A DNA stretch of 64,000 bases from Bacteroidota bacterium (GCA_963169745.1 CAUJCU010000009.1:1-64000); one strand, 5' to 3'. Shown: positions 25,218 through 34,949, counted from the first letter of the stretch. Notes: generated from the sequence alone by a model not told the origin. Program-made: numbers and translations.

Positions 25218-25970
25218 ATGACAACAGAAACAAACAGCAGCGAAATAGATGTAAGAGAACTTATTCCAATTAAAAGACATGAGAAACTTTTAAAGATTTT
25301 TGCCGAACTCCCCGTACAGGAGAGCTTCGTTTTTATTAATGATCACGACCCGCTTCCTTTGTATTATGAATTTCGATCGATACATGGCGATGTGGTAGGG
25401 TGGGAATACCTTAATAAAGGAGGTAGAGATTGGAAAGTTAAAGTAACCCGTACTGAGGCTTCTTTAGGAAAAGAGTTTAAAGATATTTCAACATTAATTG
25501 ATTTACGTAAAGTAGAGAAAACAGATTGGAAGCATGTTGTTTTTCATCGCTATGGAATGATGGAGGAAGGGGATACTATGGAGCTTGTGGCTGAATTGGA
25601 CCCCAAGGAAATTCACGGTATTTTTGTACAAAAGTTTGAAGGAAAGCATCAATGGAATTACAAAAGCAATAAAGAAGGAGAATATGTGGTGCATATTACC
25701 AAAAAGGCACAAAGTGGCTTAGGTGATGATGGTTATGCTATTGTAAGCGAGTTTGATTTAAGACCTTATACCCCAACCGATCGCCATGAAATGTTTTATG
25801 AGGCTTTTGCTGAGATAAAACCGGGCGAAGCATTTGTTTTTATTAATGATCATGACCCTAAGCCTTTATACTACCAAATGGAGGCAGAGAGTAAAGAACC
25901 GTTTAAATGGGAGTATCTGCTTAAGGGACCCGAAGAGTGGAAAGTTAGAGTGATAAAAATTAATAACTAA
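25218..25970 (+). CDS. Three-module DUF2249 protein
   Basis: This 250-residue protein contains DUF2249 modules at about residues 10-80 and 178-250. Each has the signature SFVFINDHDPLPLYYEF or AFVFINDHDPKPLYYQM, then WEYL and WKV. A divergent central module (about 90-170) begins DISTLIDLRKVEKTDWKHVVF and has WNYKSNKEGEYVVHITK. DUF2249 domains are small and bind an unknown ligand, and often occur in proteins linked to nitric oxide or denitrification. No such genes are next to it here. The ND-HDP motif is conserved in the outer modules and lost in the middle one. Confidence 0.88.
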   Translation: MTTETNSSEIDVRELIPIKRHEKLLKIFAELPVQESFVFINDHDPLPLYYEFRSIHGDVVGWEYLNKGGRDWKVKVTRTEASLGKEFKDISTLIDLRKVEKTDWKHVVFHRYGMMEEGDTMELVAELDPKEIHGIFVQKFEGKHQWNYKSNKEGEYVVHITKKAQSGLGDDGYAIVSEFDLRPYTPTDRHEMFYEAFAEIKPGEAFVFINDHDPKPLYYQMEAESKEPFKWEYLLKGPEEWKVRVIKINN

Positions 25971-26082
25971 ATTTAAGTATCTAATTTTTTACAGTACTTA
26001 TTGCTGTTGCCTAACTCATATACCAGTAAAGCTGGTATTGATAGTCTTCAATTGGGATAGTCTTACAAAGAGGTATAAAGTT

Positions 26083-26090
26083 TAACTTTG
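26083..26090 (+). promoter_or_regulatory. -7 element of the SDR gene
   Basis: TAACTTTG matches TAnnTTTG and lies 26 bases before the ATG at 26117. No -33 TTG is seen at the normal spacing. Confidence 0.45.
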
Positions 26091-26116
26091 TAATTTAGTA
26101 CTGAATTTTAAAAATT

Positions 26117-26812
26117 ATGAAGTCAAAAAAAATAGCCCTTATAACCGGTGCTTCTGGAAATCTTGGGCAGGCAGTAGTTAAAAAATTTATTAGTAGTGGC
26201 TATGATGTTATAGGTATAGTGCATAAAAAATCATCATTACCTGACACCCTTAAAGAGTATTATTCCGAGTTCGAGTTAGATTTGAGAGATCAAGAAGTTT
26301 GTGAGCAAACCATTCAAAACATCATTGAGAACAAGGGTTCTATTGATGTTGCCGTTTTAACTGCTGGAGGCTTTGCTATGGGATCTATAATGCATTCTAA
26401 AGCCTCAGATATTTATACTCAATACCAACTTAATTTTGAAACCGCTTACAATATTGCACGCCCTGTATTTACACAAATGATACAACAAAACTATGGGCGT
26501 ATTTTTTTTATTGGCTCCCGTCCGGGGTTTGATGTTGCCCAGGGAAAAGGACTTACAGCGTACGCATTAACTAAATCATTGCTGTATCGGTTATCAGAAC
26601 TTTTAAATGCCGAAGCAAATGAAAAAAATATTGTAAGCTCTGTAATAACAATTAGCACAATTGACACGCCACAAAATCGTAAATCCATGCCTAAAGCAAA
26701 TTTTGCAACATGGGTCAAACCAGAAGAAATTGCAGAAATAATTTCATTTTATGCATCAGAACAAGCTGCTGCCATACGTGAACCGGTAATAAAAATTTAT
26801 AACCAGTCGTAG
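26117..26812 (+). CDS. Short-chain dehydrogenase/reductase
   Basis: This 231-residue SDR has a Rossmann fold with the cofactor loop TGASGNLGQAVV, the TAGG at about residue 82 (VLTAGGFAMG), and the catalytic YxxxK in AYALTKSLLY preceded by the Ser-bearing strand FFIGSRPGF. It oxidises or reduces a carbonyl or alcohol with NAD(P). The sequence resembles dihydropteridine-reductase-like or general SDR members; the substrate is not predictable. It stands alone, with a transglutaminase-like gene 56 bases downstream. Confidence 0.93.
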   Translation: MKSKKIALITGASGNLGQAVVKKFISSGYDVIGIVHKKSSLPDTLKEYYSEFELDLRDQEVCEQTIQNIIENKGSIDVAVLTAGGFAMGSIMHSKASDIYTQYQLNFETAYNIARPVFTQMIQQNYGRIFFIGSRPGFDVAQGKGLTAYALTKSLLYRLSELLNAEANEKNIVSSVITISTIDTPQNRKSMPKANFATWVKPEEIAEIISFYASEQAAAIREPVIKIYNQS

Positions 26813-26868
26813 TTCCTTGTTTACTGTAGCTTATATAATTAAATGCTTGCAAAGCAAAAACTAGATAT

Positions 26869-27474
26869 ATGAAACTTGTTGTAGAATCTAACCGCCTGAA
26901 TGATTATTTAAAAGAAATTGCACCTTATATTGTTTACACGACTCGATTAATAAAAAAACAGATTAAAGAAATTGAGTCTAAAGCCAATAGTCCATTTGAA
27001 AAAGCAAAAATAGCTTTTGAAATCGCCAGAGATGAAATAAAACATTCTTTTGATACGGGTGACCCCAATGTAACCATAAGTGCTGATGATGCGCTGCAAA
27101 AAAAGGAAGGGATTTGTTTTGCAAAGGCACATGTTTTGGCAACACTGCTTCGTGGTATGGGAATTCCTGCCGGATTTTGTTACCAGCGTGTTTTGCGAAA
27201 AGGAACTATGGAGTCGGGCTATGCCTTGCACGGGCTAAACGCTGTCTTTTTAAAAGAAATAGGATGGTTTAGAGTAGATCCACGTGGAAATAAACAAGGA
27301 ATTAATACGCAGTTTACTTTCGATATAGAACTATTGGCTTATCCAATTCGAACAGAATTGGGAGAAGTTGACTATCCCAATATATTTGTTGCTCCTTTAC
27401 CTTCGGTAATTTTAGCTATGCAGAATTCAAAAAACAGTCAGGAACTTTTTTATAATAGACCGGAAGTACTTTAA
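26869..27474 (+). CDS. Transglutaminase-like cysteine peptidase-fold protein
   Basis: This 201-residue protein has the transglutaminase-like triad: Cys in KEGICFAKAHVLATLLRG, His in YALHGLNAVF and Asp in WFRVDPRGNK. It has no signal peptide, so it is probably cytoplasmic. Such bacterial proteins act as proteases, peptide cyclases or amidases on unknown substrates. The 56-base gap to the SDR gene allows co-transcription. Confidence 0.9.
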   Translation: MKLVVESNRLNDYLKEIAPYIVYTTRLIKKQIKEIESKANSPFEKAKIAFEIARDEIKHSFDTGDPNVTISADDALQKKEGICFAKAHVLATLLRGMGIPAGFCYQRVLRKGTMESGYALHGLNAVFLKEIGWFRVDPRGNKQGINTQFTFDIELLAYPIRTELGEVDYPNIFVAPLPSVILAMQNSKNSQELFYNRPEVL

Positions 27475-27634
27475 AATAAGTATCCAAAATACCGACCAAG
27501 TTTGGAGAAAATGGCAAAACCATAAAATAGCACATGGAAGCGTTGATTTAATTTTCTCTTCTTTATTTTTTGAGGAATACCATATTTCTTAAAGTATGAG
27601 TTAACAATTTATACCTTCGTGTAACTCTTTAAGA

Positions 27635-27642
27635 TACTTTTG
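27635..27642 (+). promoter_or_regulatory. -7 element of the flavoprotein gene
   Basis: TACTTTTG matches TAnnTTTG and lies 8 bases before the ATG at 27651, so the 5-prime leader is very short. Confidence 0.5.
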
Positions 27643-27650
27643 AAAGCACT

Positions 27651-28871
27651 ATGAATAAAAAAACTATAGCTATTATTGGGGGTGGTGCTGCAGGATTTTT
27701 TGCAGGAATTAACATAGCTCGTAACAATCCTAATTATAAAGTATTTATTCTCGAAAAGACCGTAAAAACATTACAAAAAGTGAAGGTTAGTGGTGGAGGG
27801 CGATGCAACATCACACATCATTGTTTTGATAATACTCAACTCTCAAAAAACTACCCACGAGGCGAAGAAGAATTATTACAAGCTTTTACTCAGTTTAATG
27901 TTAAGGATACTATTTCGTGGTTTGCACACTATGGTATAAAGCTAAAATCAGAATCAGATGGTCGAATATTTCCGGTGTCCAACACATCTCAAACAATTAT
28001 TGATTGCTTTGAAACAGCATTTAAAGAGTTAAACGGAAAGGTTCACTTGAATACGGAGGTTGTTTCATTACGGAAGGTTGATAGTATTTTTGAAATAAGC
28101 TTAAAAAATGAAAAAACAGTTAAGGCTGATTGCGTTATAGTTACTTGCGGAGGAGCAAATAATACGGGGGCTTATGACTTTTTAAAAGACTTCAATATAA
28201 AATTACGATTACCTATTGCATCACTATTTACGTTTAATTTAAAGGATAAGTCCATTACCCAACTTATGGGCTTAAGTGTGGCTAATGCTCAGGTACAAAT
28301 AAAACATAGTAACTATTCTCAAAAGGGTGTTGTTCTAGTTACTCACTGGGGGTTTAGTGGGCCTTGTGTGCTTAAACTTTCGGCCTTTGCTGCAGAATTT
28401 CTACATCAAAATAATTATCAGTTTGAGATTGAAATTAATTGGGCTTCATATTTTAGCACACAAACTCTTTTCAACAAAATATTAGAGCTTAAAAATTCCG
28501 GTACAAAAACATGGAATTATATTACAGCTGAAGTACAATTACCCAAACGATTAGTTGCCTATTTCTTAACTCAAATTGCTATAGAGCCATCTAAAAAACT
28601 TGCTGAAACAAGTAATAAAAAAATAGAACAATTTTGCCAATTAGTTTGTAGCAGCACTTTTGAAATTAAAGGAAAAACAACGTTTAAAGAGGAGTTTGTA
28701 ACATGTGGAGGTGTTGATTTAAAGGAAGTTGACATAAGAACTATGCAAAGTAAAAAAATAAAAGGCTTATATTTTGCCGGTGAGGTTTTGAATATTGATG
28801 GGATTACAGGTGGTTTTAATTTTCAGGCTGCATGGACTACAGCATATATTGCTGCAATGCTGAAAAATTAA
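27651..28871 (+). CDS. NAD(P)/FAD-dependent oxidoreductase, HI0933/BaiN-like
   Basis: This 406-residue flavoprotein has the FAD-binding IIGGGAAGFFAGINIARN at the start, the family motif KVSGGGRCNITH at about residue 45, the central THWGFSGPCVLKLS, and the C-terminal FAD contact GLYFAGEVLNIDGITGGFNFQ. This is the HI0933 family (YhiN/BaiN-like), widespread but with poorly known substrates. In gut clostridia a relative reduces bile-acid intermediates, which should not be transferred here. It is monocistronic. Confidence 0.94.
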   Translation: MNKKTIAIIGGGAAGFFAGINIARNNPNYKVFILEKTVKTLQKVKVSGGGRCNITHHCFDNTQLSKNYPRGEEELLQAFTQFNVKDTISWFAHYGIKLKSESDGRIFPVSNTSQTIIDCFETAFKELNGKVHLNTEVVSLRKVDSIFEISLKNEKTVKADCVIVTCGGANNTGAYDFLKDFNIKLRLPIASLFTFNLKDKSITQLMGLSVANAQVQIKHSNYSQKGVVLVTHWGFSGPCVLKLSAFAAEFLHQNNYQFEIEINWASYFSTQTLFNKILELKNSGTKTWNYITAEVQLPKRLVAYFLTQIAIEPSKKLAETSNKKIEQFCQLVCSSTFEIKGKTTFKEEFVTCGGVDLKEVDIRTMQSKKIKGLYFAGEVLNIDGITGGFNFQAAWTTAYIAAMLKN

Positions 28872-28908
28872 AAAATGAGAACAAGCCTTAAGGTCTATAA
28901 TTTAGTTT

Positions 28909-28916
28909 TATTTTTG
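28909..28916 (+). promoter_or_regulatory. -7 element of the rhomboid gene
   Basis: TATTTTTG matches TAnnTTTG and lies 40 bases before the ATG at 28957. Confidence 0.45.
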
Positions 28917-28956
28917 TACTTGAAAAAACACTACTTGAAATTTCATTTCCAGACCT

Positions 28957-29859
28957 ATGAATAATTCTATTATAAACGAGATAAAATACAATTTTAAAAC
29001 TGGAAATAATGTATTTCGTTTTATTGCTATTAACGTTTTCATTTTTGTCGTATTGGGTCTTTTTAGTTTATTCGACAGTTTATTTAAGTTGGGTGGTTTA
29101 CTCAAGTTTAACGAGCTGTTTGCTTTTCCCTCTACGATAAACTCATGGATACAAAAACCTTGGTCGATACTTACCTATATGTTTATTCATGGGGGTTTAT
29201 TTCATTTATTAGGAAATATGATTATGCTTTATTTTGGTGGGCGAATATTTACCGATCTTTTAGGAAATAAGAGGGTAGTACCACTTTATTTTGCAGGTGG
29301 TTTATTTGGCGCACTACTATTTATGTTGCTTTATAATATTGTTCCGCTTTTCTCTGAGTCAGGTTTTCATGCTCAACTTATAGGCTCATCGGCAGCTGTT
29401 TTAGCTATATTTTTTGCCATTGCTGCTTATGTTCCCAATTATGAAGTCTTTCTAATTATACTAGGTCCGGTACGATTAAAATATATTGCATTGTTTTTGT
29501 TTGTTTTAGATTTACTTAGCATTGATCAGGGAAATCCGGGCGGACATATTGCTCATATAGGAGGTGCATTGGTTGGAATTTCTTATGCTTATGGTTTAAA
29601 AAAAGGATATGATTTTACACTTTTCTTTAACCGGAATCTCGATAAAATAGCAACCCTGTTTTTAAAGATTCGACAGCCCCAAAAATCAAAAATAAAGGTA
29701 GCTTATAAACATAAAGGCTCCGTTCAACCCAAAGCACCAAACCCTGCCTCAAAGCAAGAAATAATTGATGCTATTCTGGATAAAATCTCTAAGTCGGGTT
29801 ACAGTAGCCTAACCAAAGAAGAGCAAGAAATCATTTTTAGACTAAGCAAAGAAGATTAA
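28957..29859 (+). CDS. Rhomboid-family intramembrane serine protease
   Basis: This 300-residue protein has six hydrophobic segments and the rhomboid markers: HGGLFHLLGNMIMLYFGG (the HxxxN region), the catalytic Ser in IGSSAAVLAIF and the catalytic His in GGHIAHIGGALVG. Rhomboids cut membrane proteins within the bilayer. A soluble basic tail (about 220-300) ends in a short helix, SLTKEEQEIIFRLSKED, often seen in Bacteroidota rhomboids. The substrate is unknown. Confidence 0.95.
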   Translation: MNNSIINEIKYNFKTGNNVFRFIAINVFIFVVLGLFSLFDSLFKLGGLLKFNELFAFPSTINSWIQKPWSILTYMFIHGGLFHLLGNMIMLYFGGRIFTDLLGNKRVVPLYFAGGLFGALLFMLLYNIVPLFSESGFHAQLIGSSAAVLAIFFAIAAYVPNYEVFLIILGPVRLKYIALFLFVLDLLSIDQGNPGGHIAHIGGALVGISYAYGLKKGYDFTLFFNRNLDKIATLFLKIRQPQKSKIKVAYKHKGSVQPKAPNPASKQEIIDAILDKISKSGYSSLTKEEQEIIFRLSKED

Positions 29860-29955
29860 TTTCTTTCTTAGTTTTATGGATTGAGTTTTTAAAAATTGAA
29901 ACGCTGCGTTACACTAAATGATTACACTGAAAAATCAAACTTATTCTATTAAAAA

Positions 29956-30936
29956 ATGAAACCAAAAGTACTTGTAACTGGAGCATGTGGGAACGTAGGA
30001 TATGAAGTGTTGAAACAGTTAGTTCAACAAAAAAGCCAATTCGACATTTCAGTATTTGATTTAAAAAATTTAAAAAATGAAAGACTGCTGAATAAGTTTA
30101 AAAATGATGTACATATACATTATGGTGATATTACCCAATATGAGGATGTATCAAAAGCGGTTAAGAATCAAGATGTGGTAATACATTTAGCAGCACTTAT
30201 TCCACCACTTGCATACGACCAAAAAAGTTTAGCACGTAAAATAAATGTTGAAGGTACTACGATGTTAGTGCAGTGTCTTGAAAAATACGCACCTCACGCA
30301 TTTTTGCTCTATAGTTCATCTGTGGCTGTTTATGGAGACCGATTAAAAAATATTCATATCAGAGTTACTGATCCAATTCAACCGGCTACTAACGATAATT
30401 ATGCAGATACAAAAATTGAGGCCGAAAAAATTATTACAAATTCCAAACTCAAATGGAGTATATTTAGACTATCGGCTATTATGGGAGCAGGCAACCATCA
30501 AATATCATATATTATTTTTTTAATGCCCTTAGATACCCCTATGGAAATTACAACTCCCGAGGATACAGCACGTGCTTTTGTAAATGCAATTCAAAATCAA
30601 ATTAAAAATAAGATTTTTAATTTAGGAGGAGGTGTACAAAATAGAATTCTTTATAAAGATCTTTTGAAAAAAAATTTTGACTTATACGGCTTGGGTAATC
30701 TTGATTTCCCAGAACAAGCTTTTGCACTAAATAACTACCATTGCGGTTACTATGCAGATGGCGATAATCTAGAAAATATTTTGCACTTTAGAAAAGATAA
30801 TTTAGAAAGCTATTTCAAAAAAGTAAAAGAGAGCATTTCACCATTACAGTATTTTTTTACTAATTTATTTAAAGGGATCATAAAAAAGTATTTGCTAAAA
30901 AAATCAATTCCCTTTAAATTACACAAGGCAGGTTAA
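29956..30936 (+). CDS. NAD-dependent epimerase/dehydratase family protein
   Basis: This 326-residue extended-SDR protein has the N-terminal TGACGNVGYEVLKQL, the acidic NAD loop FDLKNLKN, and DVVIHLAALIPP. The SSVAVYGD segment supplies the Ser/Thr. The active YxxxK appears as NYADTKIEAE. It could act on a nucleotide sugar or on a steroid- or flavonol-like substrate; the C-terminal part is not diagnostic. It lies alone between the rhomboid gene and the convergent M1 aminopeptidase. Confidence 0.92.
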   Translation: MKPKVLVTGACGNVGYEVLKQLVQQKSQFDISVFDLKNLKNERLLNKFKNDVHIHYGDITQYEDVSKAVKNQDVVIHLAALIPPLAYDQKSLARKINVEGTTMLVQCLEKYAPHAFLLYSSSVAVYGDRLKNIHIRVTDPIQPATNDNYADTKIEAEKIITNSKLKWSIFRLSAIMGAGNHQISYIIFLMPLDTPMEITTPEDTARAFVNAIQNQIKNKIFNLGGGVQNRILYKDLLKKNFDLYGLGNLDFPEQAFALNNYHCGYYADGDNLENILHFRKDNLESYFKKVKESISPLQYFFTNLFKGIIKKYLLKKSIPFKLHKAG

Positions 30937-31008
30937 TTAGGCAATGGTACTTTTAGCTGTAAAAGCTATTACTGCCATTTATGTAGTTTTCTTAGAAGCT
31001 ATTTTAAT

Positions 31009-31035
31009 TCATCAGAAAAAAGATATTTCTGATGA
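31009..31035. terminator. Hairpin between convergent genes
   Basis: TCATCAGAAA (31009-31018) pairs with TTTCTGATGA (31026-31035) around a 7-base loop. It lies between the stop codons of the epimerase and aminopeptidase genes. The T-runs are weak on both sides. Confidence 0.45.
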
Positions 31036-31045
31036 GGGGCATTCA

Positions 31046-33658
31046 CTAAAAAATATCAAATATATCTTTGCTTTTCTTCTGTGCTTTAATTTTCTCAAGT
31101 AAATCATGTATTTTTTGCTTCTGACTTAAAGCATTATTGTATTGCACAGATTTAGAAGTATTGCCTTTTAACTCATTAATACGTGATTCGTACAGGTCAC
31201 TGATATCTTTAATTTTATTTATAGCATTTAGCCTTATATACCAAAAATCGTTGTGAATTGCCTCTTGCGACAAAACTTCCAGTCCTTGATTAATTATTTC
31301 GTCATTGTGTCCTAATAAGTATTTTCCATACATTTCTATGTACTGATATTTTGAAAAACCGGATGCGCGTTCAAGATTTTTTATAAAAAAACTATTCTCA
31401 TTATCGCCCCCCATAAGTGTATAAACCTTTCCTACAGCTTCTAAAATATAAATATTTGAATCATTTTCAAATTTCTTTGCCATTTCAAAGCTTAAATCAG
31501 CATCAGCTTTAGTAAGTAAATTCAATGCGACAGATTGTACCAGATACGATTTGTCGTTTAAAGCACGTAGAATTACAGGCTTTTGAATTTCATAATTTTT
31601 CTCTATTTTACACCAATACTCAAGAGCATCTGCTCTCACAAAAGACTTCTCATCTTTTTGTGCTATAGTTAAAAATAATGGTTTAAGCACATCGTGATAT
31701 TCCGTGCTGAATTTTTCAGAGAGTACACGTGCGGCTTTGCTTCTGATGTTTTCATGTTTGTCACTTAAGGCATCAATAAGGCAGTTATACACTTGCTTCC
31801 CTTGTTGATTGCTCAGGTTTTCTATTGCTGCATTTCGGGCAATGTAAGAGCTGCAATTTTTATATTGATAAATCCATTCATCTATACTTTTATTTTCAGT
31901 GACGTTTGCCAAAAGCATGTGATCTGCATCAAAGTCAACTAAATTAGGGGCTTGGTTTGCATTAAAGTAAAAAGTTTGCTCACTTTCTAGGAGTGTTATT
32001 TTATAAGATACTTTTGTATTGCCTGTGTAAACATCAACAACAACTGGTAATTGAAATAGTTGTCCATTTTGATTGTTAGATACTTGTTTTACATTAAGTT
32101 CAATTTGCTTATTTAGGGCATTATAACTACTTTCTATAGTTAGTTGAGGATACCCCGAGTTTAAAAACCACTGATTGAAAAACCAGTTTAAATCCTCTCC
32201 AGTTACGCTTTCAAAAGCAAGCCTTAAATCGGCCAATTCAGCCGAGCTAAATTTTTTAGTTTGTAAGTATAATTTTAAAGAGGCAAAAAAGGCTTCGTCT
32301 CCCACATAATTACGGAGCATGTGCAAAACGCAACCCCCTTTGTTGTACGAATGGGCATCAAACATGTCTTCTCTATTATTATAATAATATCGAATCATAT
32401 TTTCATTTTTTAAACGTGCTTCATTAAAATAACCACGCATTTCCTCTTCCCTATGGGCATCTGCATTATCTTTGCCATAGCGGTGTTCGCGCCACAAGTA
32501 CTCACCATAGTTTGCAAACGATTCATTTAAAGGCAAATTGCTCCAACTTTCACAGGTAACCAAGTTTCCAAACCAATGATGAAATAACTCATGAGAAATA
32601 ACATCAATGCCATCATTGTCTAAAAGTTCTTTTTCTGTTCTTTGTATATCTTCACCATGAACGGTTGCCGTGGTGTTTTCCATAGCACCCGAAACATAAT
32701 CACGTACTGAAATTTGAGCATATTTTTCCCAAACATACTCAGTCCCTAATATACTGGAGAAATAAGCCATCATAGCGGGTGTCTCTCCAAAAATTTGTTT
32801 AGCATAAGGAGCGTACGGAGGCTCTACATAATACAGCACATCCATGTTCTTGTATTTATCTTTTACAACTGCAAACTCTCCAATTGCTATCATAGTTAGG
32901 TAAGGGGCTGCCGGTAAAGATTGTTTCCAAAAATCGGTACGGGTTCCATCGGCATTTTCTTTTTTTGAAAGGAGTAGCCCATTAGATAAGGTAGTGAATT
33001 TTTTATCAACAGTTAATGATATATCTTGTGTCATACGTTGATTCGGCACATCAATAGTAGGGAACCATTTGCTATTCGATTGTGTTTCGCCTTGTGACCA
33101 TATTTGTGTAGGAACTCTTTTCTGGCTACCATCTTTATTAATAAAATATAAGCCCCTATCACCTAATAGAGCAATATCCCCATTTTGTTCTTGTTTGTCT
33201 GGAAAAGCTTTGTAATCAATAAATACCGTTAAAGTGTCCTGAACGGTATATGTTTTTCCTAAATTTATTTTTAAAATTTCATTATTGTAGGTGTAGCTTA
33301 AATCTTGTTTTATGTTTTTACCTACACCTTTTACTTCATTAATAGTAAACCCAACAGCATCTAAACAAAGCGTATCAACCGGATAAAAGTGAGGCTTAAA
33401 CCGAATTGTTGCTTGCCCAATAACGGTGGCCTCAAGAATGTTAAACCGAAGTTTAAGCGAGGTATGAATAAGATCGTTAATTTTTTGTGGAGAGGCTCTA
33501 TACTCCGAAGGGGTATATAAAGAAGTACCCCAATTATATAAGGTTGAATCATCAAAAATATTTGTTGATTCGTTAAGCTTATTGGTTTTACATTGTAAGG
33601 TTAAAATACAAGTAAATAGCAATAAGACTATTGTGAATTTGTAATTTCTGCAAAACAT
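31046..33658 (-). CDS. M1-family aminopeptidase, lipoprotein with HEAT-like tail
   Basis: This 870-residue protein removes N-terminal residues from peptides using one zinc. It has a lipoprotein signal (LLLFTCILTLQC), the N-terminal M1 saddle domain, the substrate-binding GAMEN, and the zinc site HELFHHWFGNLVTCESW with the distant Glu in NESFANYGEY. The C-terminal third (about 590-830) has helical HEAT-like repeats, for example SDKHENIRSKAARVLSEKF. As a lipoprotein it sits on the periplasmic side or surface, completing breakdown of peptides released by secreted proteases such as the M4 enzyme. Confidence 0.95.
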   Translation of the reverse strand: MFCRNYKFTIVLLLFTCILTLQCKTNKLNESTNIFDDSTLYNWGTSLYTPSEYRASPQKINDLIHTSLKLRFNILEATVIGQATIRFKPHFYPVDTLCLDAVGFTINEVKGVGKNIKQDLSYTYNNEILKINLGKTYTVQDTLTVFIDYKAFPDKQEQNGDIALLGDRGLYFINKDGSQKRVPTQIWSQGETQSNSKWFPTIDVPNQRMTQDISLTVDKKFTTLSNGLLLSKKENADGTRTDFWKQSLPAAPYLTMIAIGEFAVVKDKYKNMDVLYYVEPPYAPYAKQIFGETPAMMAYFSSILGTEYVWEKYAQISVRDYVSGAMENTTATVHGEDIQRTEKELLDNDGIDVISHELFHHWFGNLVTCESWSNLPLNESFANYGEYLWREHRYGKDNADAHREEEMRGYFNEARLKNENMIRYYYNNREDMFDAHSYNKGGCVLHMLRNYVGDEAFFASLKLYLQTKKFSSAELADLRLAFESVTGEDLNWFFNQWFLNSGYPQLTIESSYNALNKQIELNVKQVSNNQNGQLFQLPVVVDVYTGNTKVSYKITLLESEQTFYFNANQAPNLVDFDADHMLLANVTENKSIDEWIYQYKNCSSYIARNAAIENLSNQQGKQVYNCLIDALSDKHENIRSKAARVLSEKFSTEYHDVLKPLFLTIAQKDEKSFVRADALEYWCKIEKNYEIQKPVILRALNDKSYLVQSVALNLLTKADADLSFEMAKKFENDSNIYILEAVGKVYTLMGGDNENSFFIKNLERASGFSKYQYIEMYGKYLLGHNDEIINQGLEVLSQEAIHNDFWYIRLNAINKIKDISDLYESRINELKGNTSKSVQYNNALSQKQKIHDLLEKIKAQKKSKDIFDIF

Positions 33659-33754
33659 TTTTATGATGCTTGAAACAAGAACAAAGGAACATTATTTTTC
33701 AATTCATATTAATGATGTTTCGTTAATTATTAAACAAGTTAGGTTAATAACGTT

Positions 33755-34138
33755 TCAATTATTTACTTGTTCAATAAATACTTGGGTTAGCCCTTTACTT
33801 ATAAAATTGAGTTTTTTGGCAGCTGCTTTTGATAAATCTATAATCCGACTTGATTTTTTGGGTAAGCGGTCGTTAATTCTAACATATACCACAGAGTCAT
33901 TACTCAAATTTGTTACTTTTACTATAGTGCCAAAGTGTAATGTTTTATGAGCTGCTGTTAAACTGTCATTTTTAAAGATTTCGCCACTAGCTGTTTTTCG
34001 GTTGTTAAATTTATGTGCGTAGTAGCTGGCTGTCCCTTTAGCTTTATATAGAGTTTGCTGCAAATGTAACGTATTATTTATTTGCACGGGTAGCTGAAAA
34101 AGAATTACAATTAAAAAGCTTTTTAAAAGAAAACTCAT
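33755..34138 (-). CDS. RlpA-like septal ring lytic transglycosylase
   Basis: This 127-residue exported protein is one double-psi beta-barrel domain with the RlpA signature: GTASYYAHKFNNRKTASGE, LTAAHKTLHFGTIVKVTN and VYVRINDRLP with the catalytic Asp. It ends SKAAAKKLNFISKGLTQV. RlpA cuts glycan strands lacking stem peptides. Canonical E. coli RlpA adds a C-terminal SPOR domain for septal targeting, which is absent here, as is common in Bacteroidota. The signal peptide is the first 21 or so residues. Confidence 0.93.
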   Translation of the reverse strand: MSFLLKSFLIVILFQLPVQINNTLHLQQTLYKAKGTASYYAHKFNNRKTASGEIFKNDSLTAAHKTLHFGTIVKVTNLSNDSVVYVRINDRLPKKSSRIIDLSKAAAKKLNFISKGLTQVFIEQVNN

Positions 34139-34192
34139 AAACGTAAAAGTAATAACAAGGCGTTAATATTCCTAAAAAAGATAAAACTTTAC

Positions 34193-34222
34193 TTGTAAAT
34201 ACTATGAATTCGTTTAGGTTTG
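34193..34222 (+). promoter_or_regulatory. Promoter of the GT2 gene
   Basis: TTG (34193-34195), a 19-base spacer and TAGGTTTG (34215-34222) match the Bacteroidota consensus. The start of transcription lies very near the two candidate ATG codons at 34233 and 34242. Confidence 0.65.
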
Positions 34223-34241
34223 TAAAAGCAAAATGAACTTG

Positions 34242-34949
34242 ATGAGCAATTTGGTTATCATACCTACTTATAAGGAACGTGAAAATGTGGAACGCATGAT
34301 ACGTAAGGTGTTTTCATTACCTATTGGCTTTGATATACTTATTGTTGATGATGGATCACCGGACGGTACAGCGCAAATTGTAAAAGAACTGCAAAAAGAA
34401 TTTGGCTCTAAGCTGCATTTAATTGAAAGAAGCGGAAAACTGGGATTAGGAACAGCCTATATTACAGGTTTTAATTACGCTTTAGAGCAAAAATTTGACT
34501 ATATTTTTGAAATGGATTGTGATTTCTCTCATAACCCCGATGACTTATTAAAGCTGTACGATGCTTGTCATAATCAGGGCTATGACTTAGCTATAGGGTC
34601 AAGATATGTAAAGGGAGGCAAGGTTATAAATTGGCCTTGGGATCGTATTTTGATGAGTTATTTTGCCTCGGTATATGTGCGTACAATTCTTTGGATTAAC
34701 ATACATGATACAACAGCAGGTTTTAAGTGCTACCGTAGAAAAGTTTTAGAAACATTAGATTTAAGTTCGGTACATTTTATTGGCTATGCTTTTCAAATTG
34801 AAATGAAATATAAGGTAAAGCAGGCCGGATTTAAAATTAAAGAAGTACCCATAACTTTTACTGACCGTACCGCTGGAGAATCAAAAATGAGTAAAGGAAT
34901 TTTTAAAGAAGCTATATTAGGGGTTATTCAAATGCGATTTTCGAAATAA
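34242..34949 (+). CDS. Polyprenol monophosphate glycosyltransferase (DPM1-like GT2)
   Basis: This GT2 enzyme transfers a sugar, usually mannose, from a nucleotide donor to polyprenyl phosphate at the inner membrane. It shows NLVIIPTYKERENVERMI, the DDGSPDGTA loop, the DxD-type metal site EMDCDFSHNPDDL and the TAGFKCYRRKV and SKMSKG-type tail typical of DPM1. There is no C-terminal membrane segment, as in stand-alone forms. The ATG at 34242 (MSNLVII) is preferred to 34233 by family length. Its lipid-linked sugar could feed the GT-C-like proteins in this window; that link is inference. Confidence 0.94.
   Translation: MSNLVIIPTYKERENVERMIRKVFSLPIGFDILIVDDGSPDGTAQIVKELQKEFGSKLHLIERSGKLGLGTAYITGFNYALEQKFDYIFEMDCDFSHNPDDLLKLYDACHNQGYDLAIGSRYVKGGKVINWPWDRILMSYFASVYVRTILWINIHDTTAGFKCYRRKVLETLDLSSVHFIGYAFQIEMKYKVKQAGFKIKEVPITFTDRTAGESKMSKGIFKEAILGVIQMRFSK

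Noticed and set aside
33663-33950. 95-residue plus-strand ORF
   Set aside because: It is mostly antisense to the RlpA-like gene and has no family features.
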